Source: a virus
Strand: one strand, 5' to 3'
DNA: 24,496 bases
IMG/VR virus record: IMGVR_UViG_3300045135_001772
Span: 1 to 24,496 of that record
This document shows, piece by piece, positions 13,231 through 20,825 of this stretch. The stretch's first letter is position 1. Every line of letters starts with the position of its first letter. The position numbers and the translations under genes were made by a program. The notes beneath the pieces were generated by a model. The model ran no database searches. It was not told the origin of the DNA and saw only the letters and a list, made by a program, of their open reading frames with translations.

Positions 13231-13233
13231 TAC

Positions 13234-13262
13234 TTGCCTTTTAATCAGTTTTTTGGTATTCT
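13234..13262 (+). promoter_or_regulatory. Sigma70-like promoter for 13298 gene
   Basis: TTGCCT at 13234-13239, a 17-base spacer, and TATTCT at 13257-13262. Start near 13269; the ATG at 13298 follows TAGGAG. Confidence 0.55.
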
Positions 13263-13297
13263 TTACAAGATGAAAATTTAGCTTGTAGGAGATTTCA

Positions 13298-13828
13298 ATG
13301 CCAAACTGGTGTAACAACTCACTCACTCTCACCGCCGCTTCTAAAGAAGAAGCAGACGAACTTCACAAACATTTTGAAAATGAAGATAATGATGATAATT
13401 GGACGTTCTTTGGGTTTTTTGTTCCAGAAGAATGGGACAGAGATGATTGGTATTGGTCACGTGTCAACGCTTGGGGAACTAAGTGGGATGCTTCAATGAG
13501 TCACGCTGAGTGGGTTGATGATTTTACTGTTGTAATGTCTTTTGATACAGCATGGGGTCCTCCGATTGGTGTGTATGAAGCTGCCGTAGAGCAAGGTTGG
13601 GGAGTTCATGCTACTTATTATGAGCCTGGTATGGGTTTTGTTGGTAGCTTCGTAGACGGTGATGATGAACACTATGATTATCATGAATGTGATACACCAG
13701 AAGAGGTTCGTGAACTCGTTGGTGATGATCTTGATGACGAGTTTGGCATCTCTGACTGGATGCAACAAATGATCGATGAGGAAGAAGAAGAAAATCGTAT
13801 GGACGGAGGCAGAGAGCACTTTGGATAA
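13298..13828 (+). CDS. YubB/Api92-like ferredoxin-fold protein (DUF1281)
   Basis: A 176-residue protein starting MPNWCNNSLTL, the hallmark of the DUF1281/Api92-like family. WYWSRVNAWGTKWDAS and then SFDTAWGPPIGVYE match the conserved WGTKWD and DTAWxPP signatures, and YYEPGMGFVGSF is the following strand pair. The last 50 residues are strongly acidic (DDLDDEF, then EEEEENRM). The family is found on plasmids and phages; its biochemical role is not established. First gene of the unit from promoter 13234-13262. Confidence 0.88.
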   Translation: MPNWCNNSLTLTAASKEEADELHKHFENEDNDDNWTFFGFFVPEEWDRDDWYWSRVNAWGTKWDASMSHAEWVDDFTVVMSFDTAWGPPIGVYEAAVEQGWGVHATYYEPGMGFVGSFVDGDDEHYDYHECDTPEEVRELVGDDLDDEFGISDWMQQMIDEEEEENRMDGGREHFG

Positions 13829-14009
13829 AATTATACTCTTTTGTATGTTATCAGCTTCTCCAGTAGAGGTTGAAGCATATGTCTATGAAACTTACGATTT
13901 GATATCTAGTTGTCATGTTGGAATTACTACTAAAAGTTTTGAAGACGGAAAGAATGAGATTTGTTTTTGTACTGAGCAGGTAGAGAAAGGTCCACAGGAT
14001 AATGGCTAA
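13821..14009 (+). CDS. Small cysteine-containing protein
   Basis: About 62 residues from a TTG at 13821, overlapping the previous stop; the in-frame ATG at 13776 lies deep in the acidic coding region and is less likely. Sequence landmarks are LSASPVEVEAYVYETYDLIS, SCHVGITTKS and EICFCTEQ. Four cysteines are present, but no classical zinc motif. Similar short proteins seem familiar from marine T4-like phages. It overlaps the next ATG. Confidence 0.5.
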   Translation: MDKIILFCMLSASPVEVEAYVYETYDLISSCHVGITTKSFEDGKNEICFCTEQVEKGPQDNG

Positions 14010-14202
14010 ACAACATTTTGGTGAAGCAGTAGGCAAATGTTCAATTTGCACTATCAATCTTTGGGATATGTCTGATGGCGAACCAGCTATCTGGCCTTGT
14101 AATATCAAGGACTGTCCCTATGAATCTTCTGATGAGCAGCACACTCACAATCAAATACATCACGGCAGTGTAGGAAGCGGGTTAGGACAAATTGACTTTT
14201 GA
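14002..14202 (+). CDS. Small putative zinc-binding protein
   Basis: A 66-residue protein with KCSICTINLW (CxxC near residues 13-16) and a later PCNIKDCPYES (two cysteines near residues 33 and 38), plus a His-rich tail (DEQHTHNQIHHG). The paired cysteines suggest one zinc site, and the tail could bind more metal. It is upstream of and overlaps the ferredoxin-NADP reductase gene, so a metal or electron-transfer partner is possible (inference). Confidence 0.6.
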   Translation: MAKQHFGEAVGKCSICTINLWDMSDGEPAIWPCNIKDCPYESSDEQHTHNQIHHGSVGSGLGQIDF

Positions 14203-14908
14203 TCAAGTAGAGATTATTGATATACATCATTATACTGACCGTCTTTTTGTTTTCAGAACTGAACGACCTCAAACTCATCGGTTCAACGCTGGTGAGTTTA
14301 CTATGCTCAGTTTAGATGGAAAACTTAAACGAGCGTACTCTTATACCTCTGGTCCATATGATGAGTATTTAGAATTCTTCTCTGTAAATATTCCTGATGG
14401 AGCCTTCACCTCACAACTATCTCAAATGCGTGTCGGTGATGAACTTATGATAGGTAAAAAACCTACAGGTTCTTTGGTTTCTACAAATCTTGATTATGAT
14501 AAGAGTAGCAACCTTTGGTTATTTGCCACTGGTACAGGCATTGCACCTTTTATAAGTATACTAAGAGATCCTTGGTATTATGAGATTTTTGAATGCATCT
14601 TTGTTGTTTGGTCTGTAGCACACAAAGCTGACTTAAAAGCATACGATGCCTTTCTTGGAGATGAAGCAGATATATTGTATTACCCTATTGTGACACAAGA
14701 GCCGTGGTATGATAATACTCGTATCACTTCTTTAATCAAGACAGACAATATTATGAAATATATTTCACCTGATGACAGTAGGGTAATGATTTGTGGTAAT
14801 ATGGATTTTAATTTAGAAATGAAAGACATACTAGAATCAAGAGGATTTTCGGAAGGATCAAAAAATGAACAAGGAACTTACGTACTCGAACGAGCTTATG
14901 TCGGATAG
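14192..14908 (+). CDS. Ferredoxin-NADP(+) reductase (Fpr-like)
   Basis: A 238-residue flavoprotein reductase that would pass electrons between NADPH and ferredoxin or flavodoxin. RAYSYTSGPY (47-56) is the RxYS FAD-binding motif; FTSQLSQMRVGDELMIG leads into the FAD domain end; LWLFATGTGIAPFISILRDP (109-128) is the GTGIAP NADP-binding loop; VMICGNMDFN is the CG motif; the ending YVLERAYVG matches the short bacterial Fpr C-terminus. Length fits the family. Start is TTG at 14192, preceded by AGGA. It could supply electrons to the radical SAM protein or other iron enzymes here (inference). Confidence 0.88.
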   Translation: MTFDQVEIIDIHHYTDRLFVFRTERPQTHRFNAGEFTMLSLDGKLKRAYSYTSGPYDEYLEFFSVNIPDGAFTSQLSQMRVGDELMIGKKPTGSLVSTNLDYDKSSNLWLFATGTGIAPFISILRDPWYYEIFECIFVVWSVAHKADLKAYDAFLGDEADILYYPIVTQEPWYDNTRITSLIKTDNIMKYISPDDSRVMICGNMDFNLEMKDILESRGFSEGSKNEQGTYVLERAYVG

Positions 14909-15053
14909 TTTTAATGATCATCAATTAGCAGAGCTGGTTGATTTACGTGCGGAGGTAGCAGGTCTTAAGGCTGTTATTGAAGCCTTGAAACTAGATAATA
15001 AAGAATTAACAAAATCTTACTATGCAGTGTTAAAAAAACTTGACAATAAATAG
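14865..15053 (+). CDS. Small coiled-coil protein
   Basis: A 62-residue protein from an ATG with AAGGATC upstream, overlapping the reductase end by 44 bases in another frame. Residues 20-60 carry Leu/Ala heptads (LAELVDLRAEVAGLKAVIEA), so a coiled coil is likely. Function unknown. Confidence 0.55.
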   Translation: MNKELTYSNELMSDSFNDHQLAELVDLRAEVAGLKAVIEALKLDNKELTKSYYAVLKKLDNK

Positions 15054-15068
15054 TAAATAACATACAAT
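15040..15068 (+). promoter_or_regulatory. Consensus sigma70-like promoter at PP-loop gene
   Basis: TTGACA at 15040-15045 (perfect consensus -35), a 17-base spacer, and TACAAT at 15063-15068. It predicts transcription starting about at the ATG of 15074. Confidence 0.55.
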
Positions 15069-15073
15069 AAATT

Positions 15074-16030
15074 ATGTTAAACGCGTATTGGGAGTATGCA
15101 GGTACTCGATACAAACATAAATATCAAGCTATTCAAGCATCAGGTAAACATCACAGTGATATTAAATTTACAATGTTTGCTGATGATTCTTTTAATAAGC
15201 TCGATTGGTCTATCGAGCCTGCACAATCACTTAAATCATTAATGTTAACTCGTGCCTTACAATTACGAGATAGTTATAAGTATATAAAGTTTTTCTTTAG
15301 TGGAGGAGCTGACAGCACTACTGTGCTCAATGTATTTTTAGATAATAATATTTTTATTGATGAGATAGTAGTAATTAAATTTTTTGAAGATAATTTAAGT
15401 AATTTTGAGGTTGATAATTTTACGATTCCTTACCTCAAAAGTATAGAGCAACAATTACATCCCACAAAGATTAAAATATACACTATTTATGAAAATTATT
15501 TTGAAGAGTATCTAAGTGATAAATGGTTTTTTACTAGATCAAGCCTATCACCTAGACACTATAATTTGCCAAATATAAAAGGCAAAAACTTTTGTAATTT
15601 AATTTGCGGTTTAGATCCGTTTTTAGAATCAATACATGGAAAACTTCATGCGACTTTTTATGACACCCACGCTGCAAATGAATTAGCTGGTTTTAGAAAT
15701 GTTGAGTTATTTTATACCTCTCCTGATTTACCTGAGCTTCATGTTAAACAATGTCATATGTTAAAAAAACATTTTCAAATTGATTCAGTACATCACCAAA
15801 AAGAACTTATAAAGAAAAACTTAAGAGATACACCAGTTGCACCGGAGCCGGACTTTTTTAAGATTCGTTTGGGTCTTGGTCGAGTTTTTGCTAAAAAAGA
15901 TCCGTTTTTATTTAAAGATAACAATAGATTTTTAGACAGGTGGAGGTATGTTTTGAACACTAAAATTAACGGCACTCCCGTTTTCAGACTTCCAATAGGA
16001 TTTTATCAAGAAAGGTATAGTTTAGAATGA
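15074..16030 (+). CDS. PP-loop ATP pyrophosphatase-like protein
   Basis: A 318-residue protein with FFFSGGADSTTVLNVF: SGGADS at residues 76-81 is the PP-loop that binds ATP and leads to adenylation of a substrate. The family includes QueC, TilS, ThiI, asparagine synthetase and NAD synthetase. The flanking pattern (a strand before the loop and a following DEIVVIKFF) is typical; the rest does not match a specific member. No zinc-finger cysteines as in QueC are obvious. The substrate is unknown. It starts the oxygenase operon; the next ATG overlaps its stop. Confidence 0.8.
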   Translation: MLNAYWEYAGTRYKHKYQAIQASGKHHSDIKFTMFADDSFNKLDWSIEPAQSLKSLMLTRALQLRDSYKYIKFFFSGGADSTTVLNVFLDNNIFIDEIVVIKFFEDNLSNFEVDNFTIPYLKSIEQQLHPTKIKIYTIYENYFEEYLSDKWFFTRSSLSPRHYNLPNIKGKNFCNLICGLDPFLESIHGKLHATFYDTHAANELAGFRNVELFYTSPDLPELHVKQCHMLKKHFQIDSVHHQKELIKKNLRDTPVAPEPDFFKIRLGLGRVFAKKDPFLFKDNNRFLDRWRYVLNTKINGTPVFRLPIGFYQERYSLE

Positions 16031-16599
16031 CATTCAAATGTTTTGGACATAAAGATTACTCTGACATCATACACTTGGCAAAAACCACCTCAGAGACTTT
16101 TTGGCAAAAAAGATGTAGCGCTGTGGACGAATGGTTAAAACCCTCTCGAACTGAATACGAACAAAAATTGCATGAATATTATAATCCTTCTAATTCTACT
16201 TATTTTACTCTCAATGTAGAAAACGATTATTTTTTATCCTTAAAATATAGAGGAGCATTTGACTCAGTTGAGATAGATGATAAAAACTGTAACGCGGTTA
16301 TCATCAAATCACTTCCAGGTAATATTGAGGCAGCACATTATGATTTATACGGATCGTATCTTGGTAGAGATAAAACTTTAGAAGAACTAAAACCTCATTT
16401 AGATAGAGTTAGAAGAGTTTGGATACCACTACAACCTTGGGCACTAGGTCAGATGTTGTTTTGCCCAGATGAAATTCTTACAAAATGGAGTGAATTTTCA
16501 ATGTATGAAATACCTAATAACACTTTACACGGATTCGTGAATGCAAGTAATAAGACTAGATACACACTAGTGCTAACGGGATTTAAAAAATGTCATTAG
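16027..16599 (+). CDS. 2OG-Fe(II) oxygenase-like protein (2 of 7)
   Basis: A 190-residue protein coupled by ATGA to the PP-loop gene. Likely iron ligands are His104-x-Asp106 (EAAHYDLYG) and His168 (TLHGFVNASNKTRYTL); Arg178 is the probable 2-oxoglutarate ligand. RRVWIPLQPWALGQMLF is the central strand pair. It is shorter than the other members but keeps the full triad plus Arg, as in aspartyl/asparaginyl hydroxylases. Substrate unknown. Confidence 0.7.
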   Translation: MTFKCFGHKDYSDIIHLAKTTSETFWQKRCSAVDEWLKPSRTEYEQKLHEYYNPSNSTYFTLNVENDYFLSLKYRGAFDSVEIDDKNCNAVIIKSLPGNIEAAHYDLYGSYLGRDKTLEELKPHLDRVRRVWIPLQPWALGQMLFCPDEILTKWSEFSMYEIPNNTLHGFVNASNKTRYTLVLTGFKKCH

Positions 16600-17459
16600 C
16601 ATGGACTATTGGAACATTGGCTCTAGCAGAGCATGGGAGAGAAAAAAAGATGGAAAAAATTTTACCTAGTAGAGCAACAGGAACCTATAAAGGTATACCT
16701 GATGATATTGATATTTACATCAAAGAAAGCGTAATGGCTAAACACCCAGAGGTTACACTTTGGGATTTTTTAGAGGAGAGACCTGATAAAGAATATGAAG
16801 AGTGGGCTATAGCGATTGGTAGCACTACTACTGAAACATGGGATGCAAAACCTATTTCAAGGTTAGACTTAAATGAGAATGATTTTATTGATTGGATGCA
16901 AGCAAACAAACATACTTGTCAGAAAAAATACTATGAAAGACGTCCCTATCACGGTGATGGTTACAACGAGTTAACTGAGAATATGCCAATGAAGTGTGGG
17001 TATAACCCAAGAAACACCACTGAATATAATTGGGGATTGTACGGAAATTCAAATGAGCAAATCAAAGAATTATTAGGTACACGAGAGGTTTGGGAAGAAA
17101 AGATTGGTATTGATTATGATACCGCGCTTGTTAGACTTTTAGCTTACTTACCAGGTCATACTTTGCCTTGGCATCATGACAATCTAGGAAACTGGGCTAG
17201 AAATAATTCTGAACTCAATCCAAACATAGATTCTCAAATGTGTGATCTTGGTCCGATTCGTCGTCACCTTGTAATGATTTCTGATTGGCATTGGGGTCAT
17301 GTGCTACAAATAGAAAATTCTTACTTTCCTCGTTGGAAGAGTGGTGAAGTATATAACCTACCAATTCCAAGACCTCACTGTAGCACAAACATGGGAATCA
17401 GACTAAAACTTACTTGTAGTATATCAGGAGCAATGACAAATGAAAACGTATCCTATTAA
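16590..17459 (+). CDS. 2OG-Fe(II) oxygenase-like protein (3 of 7)
   Basis: A 289-residue member, the longest, with an N-terminal extension. His195-x-Asp197 (LPWHHDNLG), His263 (RPHCSTNMGIRLKLT) and Arg271 form the expected iron and 2-oxoglutarate site. SDWHWGHVLQIENSYF is the shared central strand. ISRLDLNENDFIDWMQ and NTTEYNWGLYG precede the core. An alternative start at 16650 has GGGAGA upstream. Eight-residue-scale similarity to members 4 and 5 shows they are paralogues. Confidence 0.78.
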   Translation: MSLAWTIGTLALAEHGREKKMEKILPSRATGTYKGIPDDIDIYIKESVMAKHPEVTLWDFLEERPDKEYEEWAIAIGSTTTETWDAKPISRLDLNENDFIDWMQANKHTCQKKYYERRPYHGDGYNELTENMPMKCGYNPRNTTEYNWGLYGNSNEQIKELLGTREVWEEKIGIDYDTALVRLLAYLPGHTLPWHHDNLGNWARNNSELNPNIDSQMCDLGPIRRHLVMISDWHWGHVLQIENSYFPRWKSGEVYNLPIPRPHCSTNMGIRLKLTCSISGAMTNENVSY

Positions 17460-18156
17460 ATCAGATCTTAGCTTGTATATTGATCCATATCAAGCTGTAC
17501 CAAAAGAGGTGATTACACAAAATCCATGGCATTGGGACCCCTCAGAGACTAATCATAAAGATGGAGGATCTTGGTTGTATAGAGATACTTCTATCAAGTG
17601 GTTTAGTCTTGCAGAGTGGGCTGTTGCTAAAGCAAACGAAGTTAGAGTTCCACAAAAATATTGGTGGTGGAATGAAGAGACTGAAGAAGTTATGCACGCT
17701 GAAGATTCTGTCAATCATTGTCCAATATATGAACAAGCTAAACAATGGTTGGTTGAAAATGACTATAATGAGCATAACACTCGCTACTTCAAATTTGCAA
17801 ACGAGGAACTTGAAGACTTTTATGAACCACTGAAAAAAATGTTCGAAGATAAACTTGATGATATGACTATGAGTCTCTTTGTTCAACCTCCAGGTCAGAC
17901 CATTCCTACTCATGTTGATACTTTTTCTTCTTACATGAGAAAGACAGGTGAATACCCAGACTACTCTCGTCTACGTAGATATATGACTTTTGTTTCTGAT
18001 TGGGATTGGGGTCATTATTTTCATTACGGAAATCACGTAATGCAACCGTGGATACAGGGAGATACATGGGATCTTGTGCCTGGCATCTATCATGGTAGTG
18101 CAAACTGTGGAGTGACTCCAAAAATAACTATGCATTGGAGTGGGAAATTAAAATGA
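17440..18156 (+). CDS. 2OG-Fe(II) oxygenase-like protein (4 of 7)
   Basis: A 238-residue member overlapping the previous gene by 20 bases, with AGGAG ahead of its ATG. His158-x-Asp160 (IPTHVDTFS) and His218 (GIYHGSANCGVTPKIT) are the likely iron ligands; the usual Arg is replaced by Lys228. SDWDWGHYFHYGNHVMQPW is the shared strand region. The first 80 residues are unusually Trp-rich (YWWWNEE). Substrate unknown. Confidence 0.78.
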   Translation: MKTYPIKSDLSLYIDPYQAVPKEVITQNPWHWDPSETNHKDGGSWLYRDTSIKWFSLAEWAVAKANEVRVPQKYWWWNEETEEVMHAEDSVNHCPIYEQAKQWLVENDYNEHNTRYFKFANEELEDFYEPLKKMFEDKLDDMTMSLFVQPPGQTIPTHVDTFSSYMRKTGEYPDYSRLRRYMTFVSDWDWGHYFHYGNHVMQPWIQGDTWDLVPGIYHGSANCGVTPKITMHWSGKLK

Positions 18157-18797
18157 ACATCTATGAAAAACAAGACTATTTTCAATCCTATTTAGATGAT
18201 AAAAAGGTATCTCTTGATAATCACTATGAAATATCACCTCTTGAAACCCGAGTTGACTTTAGTGTGTCGTGGGAAAGCATTGTTAAGTGGGCTGATGAAA
18301 ATAGAGATGAAGCAATGTTTAAGTCTATAGAACCCATCAGACCTTTTATTCCTGATGATTCTCTTAGACAATCTGTCATGGCTGTGTGGTGTGGTTATAA
18401 TAAGCATAACTCACAAGAATGGAACTGGGGACTTGAACCGCAACATAATCATGCCTTAAAACTTATGATTGGTCGAGATGCTTTTAAAAAATTGAATTTA
18501 GATATGGAAACTTCTATGGTCAGATTATTACAGTATAATCCTGGTCAAATTCTTCATTTACATACTGACTCTTATAATGGATTTAAAGATAGATATGGTG
18601 ATGGAAAAATTACTAGATGGTTCGTCGCTGTAACTCCGTGGGATTGGGGTCACGTGTTACAGGTTCATGATAATATGATTTCAAAATATGACTCTGGTTA
18701 TGCTGTTGAGATCAAAGAAGGTGTTTTTCATCTCAGTGCAAATGCAGGTATAAATCCAAAATATACCTTTACCATCACTGGTTTTATTCGTGACTAA
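18153..18797 (+). CDS. 2OG-Fe(II) oxygenase-like protein (5 of 7)
   Basis: 214 residues from the ATG at 18153, chosen for its ATGA overlap over an in-frame codon at 18135. Likely ligands are His137-x-Asp139 (LHLHTDSYN) and His193 (VFHLSANAGINPKYTF), with Lys203 in the Arg position. TPWDWGHVLQVHDNMISKY matches members 3 and 4. This is the most canonical of the set and ends TITGFIRD. Confidence 0.8.
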   Translation: MNIYEKQDYFQSYLDDKKVSLDNHYEISPLETRVDFSVSWESIVKWADENRDEAMFKSIEPIRPFIPDDSLRQSVMAVWCGYNKHNSQEWNWGLEPQHNHALKLMIGRDAFKKLNLDMETSMVRLLQYNPGQILHLHTDSYNGFKDRYGDGKITRWFVAVTPWDWGHVLQVHDNMISKYDSGYAVEIKEGVFHLSANAGINPKYTFTITGFIRD

Positions 18798-19335
18798 GAT
18801 TCTTACGATTGGTCATAGAGGATTTTTAGGATCATACTTGCACGATAGGTTTGATACACTTGCTTGGCCTGGTCGTTTTGAATGGCAAGGTGCGTGGTGG
18901 AAATGGGCAGCTAGTACTAGCAATATTGATACAATATTTTATTGTGCTCGTGCTTGTCGTAAAGAATCACCTCGTAGAGATAGAGAGACTGTTATTTTAG
19001 ATACAAAAGGTATTATGAAAACCTGTCATGCTTTTCCCAATGCTCGTATATTTTACTGTAGCACTAAGGTGGTAGATGGTTGGACAAATGATTGGATAAG
19101 ACCTATTTCTAGGGAAGAAATTGGAAATTATTTTGAGCGAGCACTTAATAATGAGTTTGCTAGTCAAACAATACACCTACCAGAAATTTCAGATGAACGG
19201 CTCTGGGAGTTCCCTCTAGAGAATTTATCTGTAGAACACTTGCACTATGCAAGATCCAAAATTATTGGAGAAAACATTGTCAAATCTTGCGCAAAAGATT
19301 ATACTATTTTTAGAATTTGGGACGTTATCCCATAA
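18790..19335 (+). CDS. Short-chain (extended SDR) epimerase-like protein
   Basis: A 181-residue Rossmann protein from a GTG at 18790. ILTIGHRGFLGSYL (4-17) is the GxxGxxG dinucleotide loop of extended SDR enzymes, IDTIFYCARACR the following strand, and YARSK (Tyr153, Lys157) the YxxxK catalytic pair, with ARIFYCSTKVVDG as the Ser-containing strand. It is much shorter than a typical epimerase/dehydratase (about 300 residues); the C-terminal substrate domain is mostly missing. It likely binds NAD(P) and may act on a sugar nucleotide. It interrupts the oxygenase array and overlaps member 5 by eight bases. Confidence 0.72.
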   Translation: MTKILTIGHRGFLGSYLHDRFDTLAWPGRFEWQGAWWKWAASTSNIDTIFYCARACRKESPRRDRETVILDTKGIMKTCHAFPNARIFYCSTKVVDGWTNDWIRPISREEIGNYFERALNNEFASQTIHLPEISDERLWEFPLENLSVEHLHYARSKIIGENIVKSCAKDYTIFRIWDVIP

Positions 19336-19346
19336 AGGAGACACAT

Positions 19347-20057
19347 ATGTCAGAACTTAAACAATATAACCCAGAAGGATACAATCCTTCTACAGGTATT
19401 TATGCAAGTCCATTTGTATTTCAAGGCGATTGGGACAGTGAATTAGCTGCTCTAAAATACACACGCCGTGAAAAAGCTGTGGATGATGCTAACATCGTAC
19501 AATTTGATGAAGAAAAAGGTATCGTAGATGGTTACCTTTACAACGCTTTTCGCTCTGAAGACGGAAACTCACACACCACAGAAATTTCTGATTTTTGGAA
19601 CGAGGAAGATCCAAACAATTTTAAATACACAGAATCTTACTATTCTTCACCTCAGTTAGCTGCTATTTGTGATTGGTTTAAGTGTGAAAAGACTCGTATT
19701 AGAATTTTTCAACAACAACCTGGTCATAAGATGGAGATTCACACTGACTTCGATAATCAAAGAGGCAATGAATTAGGAGAGACACTACGTATCTTCGTTC
19801 AACTCAATGATATGCCTGGAGGTGCTTGGTATCACTTTAAAACTGCTGATTCTCAAGTCTCAATCAACTTGAACAAAGGTCAGTTTTTAATTTTCAATCC
19901 AGATCACACTGGTCATGGTACTGAAAATCTCACTAATGTACCTCGCAATACTTTTATGATGGTTGTTAAACGTAATGAGTGGATTGATAATTTAGTTCAA
20001 CAACAAACTGTTCAATACGTCAATGTAAAGAACTTATCTGAAAAGAAAGCGGCTTAA
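19347..20057 (+). CDS. 2OG-Fe(II) oxygenase-like protein (6 of 7)
   Basis: 236 residues from the ATG at 19347, with AAGGAGA upstream; an in-frame codon at 19317 lies before it. Likely ligands are His132-x-Asp134 (MEIHTDFDNQRG) and His190, with Arg200 in NPDHTGHGTENLTNVPRNTF. Unlike members 3-5 it lacks the DWxWGHxxQ strand, having QLNDMPGGAWYHF in its place, and it lacks their N-terminal lobe. It may therefore have a different substrate. Confidence 0.75.
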   Translation: MSELKQYNPEGYNPSTGIYASPFVFQGDWDSELAALKYTRREKAVDDANIVQFDEEKGIVDGYLYNAFRSEDGNSHTTEISDFWNEEDPNNFKYTESYYSSPQLAAICDWFKCEKTRIRIFQQQPGHKMEIHTDFDNQRGNELGETLRIFVQLNDMPGGAWYHFKTADSQVSINLNKGQFLIFNPDHTGHGTENLTNVPRNTFMMVVKRNEWIDNLVQQQTVQYVNVKNLSEKKAA

Positions 20058-20782
20058 TGTCTACATATCAAGAACTCTATGATCAAGTTGATACTTTACA
20101 AGATTGGATAGATCTAATTCAAGATGAAAATTTTGAGTATGACGACTTTTTACTTTCAATTTCTGAATATAAAAAAGGTGATGAAACTTTTAGAGTTCTT
20201 GGTAATATTGGTGGAGATTGGGAATATGTCCCAGACGATAAAGACCTAATTGCTAGGTTCGATAGTGTATATGATAATAAGTATGTGCTCAAATCTGAAC
20301 TAAGCACTTTTGAAAAATATAATTACAACTACGGATATGATAAATTTGCGCCAGATGAATTAGCTAATCAAATAGCTAAAAGACTCAAGTTCAAAAATTA
20401 TGTTTGTAATGTAAATCGTCAACCTACTGGTTGCCAAGTTAATCTACACGTTGACTCCTTAACCTGTTGGACACTTGATAATCCCGATTATTCACATTTC
20501 AAGTTTGATAAGAAACTAAGACAACCTGTAAATCATCCAACTATGCACAGAGTTTTTGTAGCGTTGTCAGACTGGCAACCTGGTTGGATGTGGCAATTTG
20601 GTCATGATCATTGGACTGAGTGGAAAAAGGGTGATGTTGTATGGTTTAATTGGCGTCATGTTCCACATGCTACTGCTAACTGTGGGTATGCACCACGAGA
20701 TGTTCTCAAAATATCAGGAACCTCTTCTTTTATAGACCAGGCTTTAGATAATTGTGAACAATTTTATTTAGATTCTTTATAA
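20057..20782 (+). CDS. 2OG-Fe(II) oxygenase-like protein (7 of 7)
   Basis: A 241-residue member beginning at TAATG. Likely ligands are His131-x-Asp133 (QVNLHVDSLTCW) and His204 (RHVPHATANCGYAPRDVL), with Arg214 as the 2-oxoglutarate ligand. SDWQPGWMWQFGHDHWTEW is the equivalent of the DWxWGHxxQ strand. The first 100 residues are acidic and helical. It ends the array, 43 bases before dctP. Confidence 0.78.
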   Translation: MSTYQELYDQVDTLQDWIDLIQDENFEYDDFLLSISEYKKGDETFRVLGNIGGDWEYVPDDKDLIARFDSVYDNKYVLKSELSTFEKYNYNYGYDKFAPDELANQIAKRLKFKNYVCNVNRQPTGCQVNLHVDSLTCWTLDNPDYSHFKFDKKLRQPVNHPTMHRVFVALSDWQPGWMWQFGHDHWTEWKKGDVVWFNWRHVPHATANCGYAPRDVLKISGTSSFIDQALDNCEQFYLDSL

Positions 20783-20825
20783 AAATTGTAGTATGATATA
20801 TGTACTAAATTTTAAGGAGATACAC

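Noticed and set aside
17542-17913. Long minus-strand ORF (123 codons) opposite an oxygenase gene
   Set aside because: It is antisense to the clear HxD/H oxygenase at 17440 and has no promoter or family signal.
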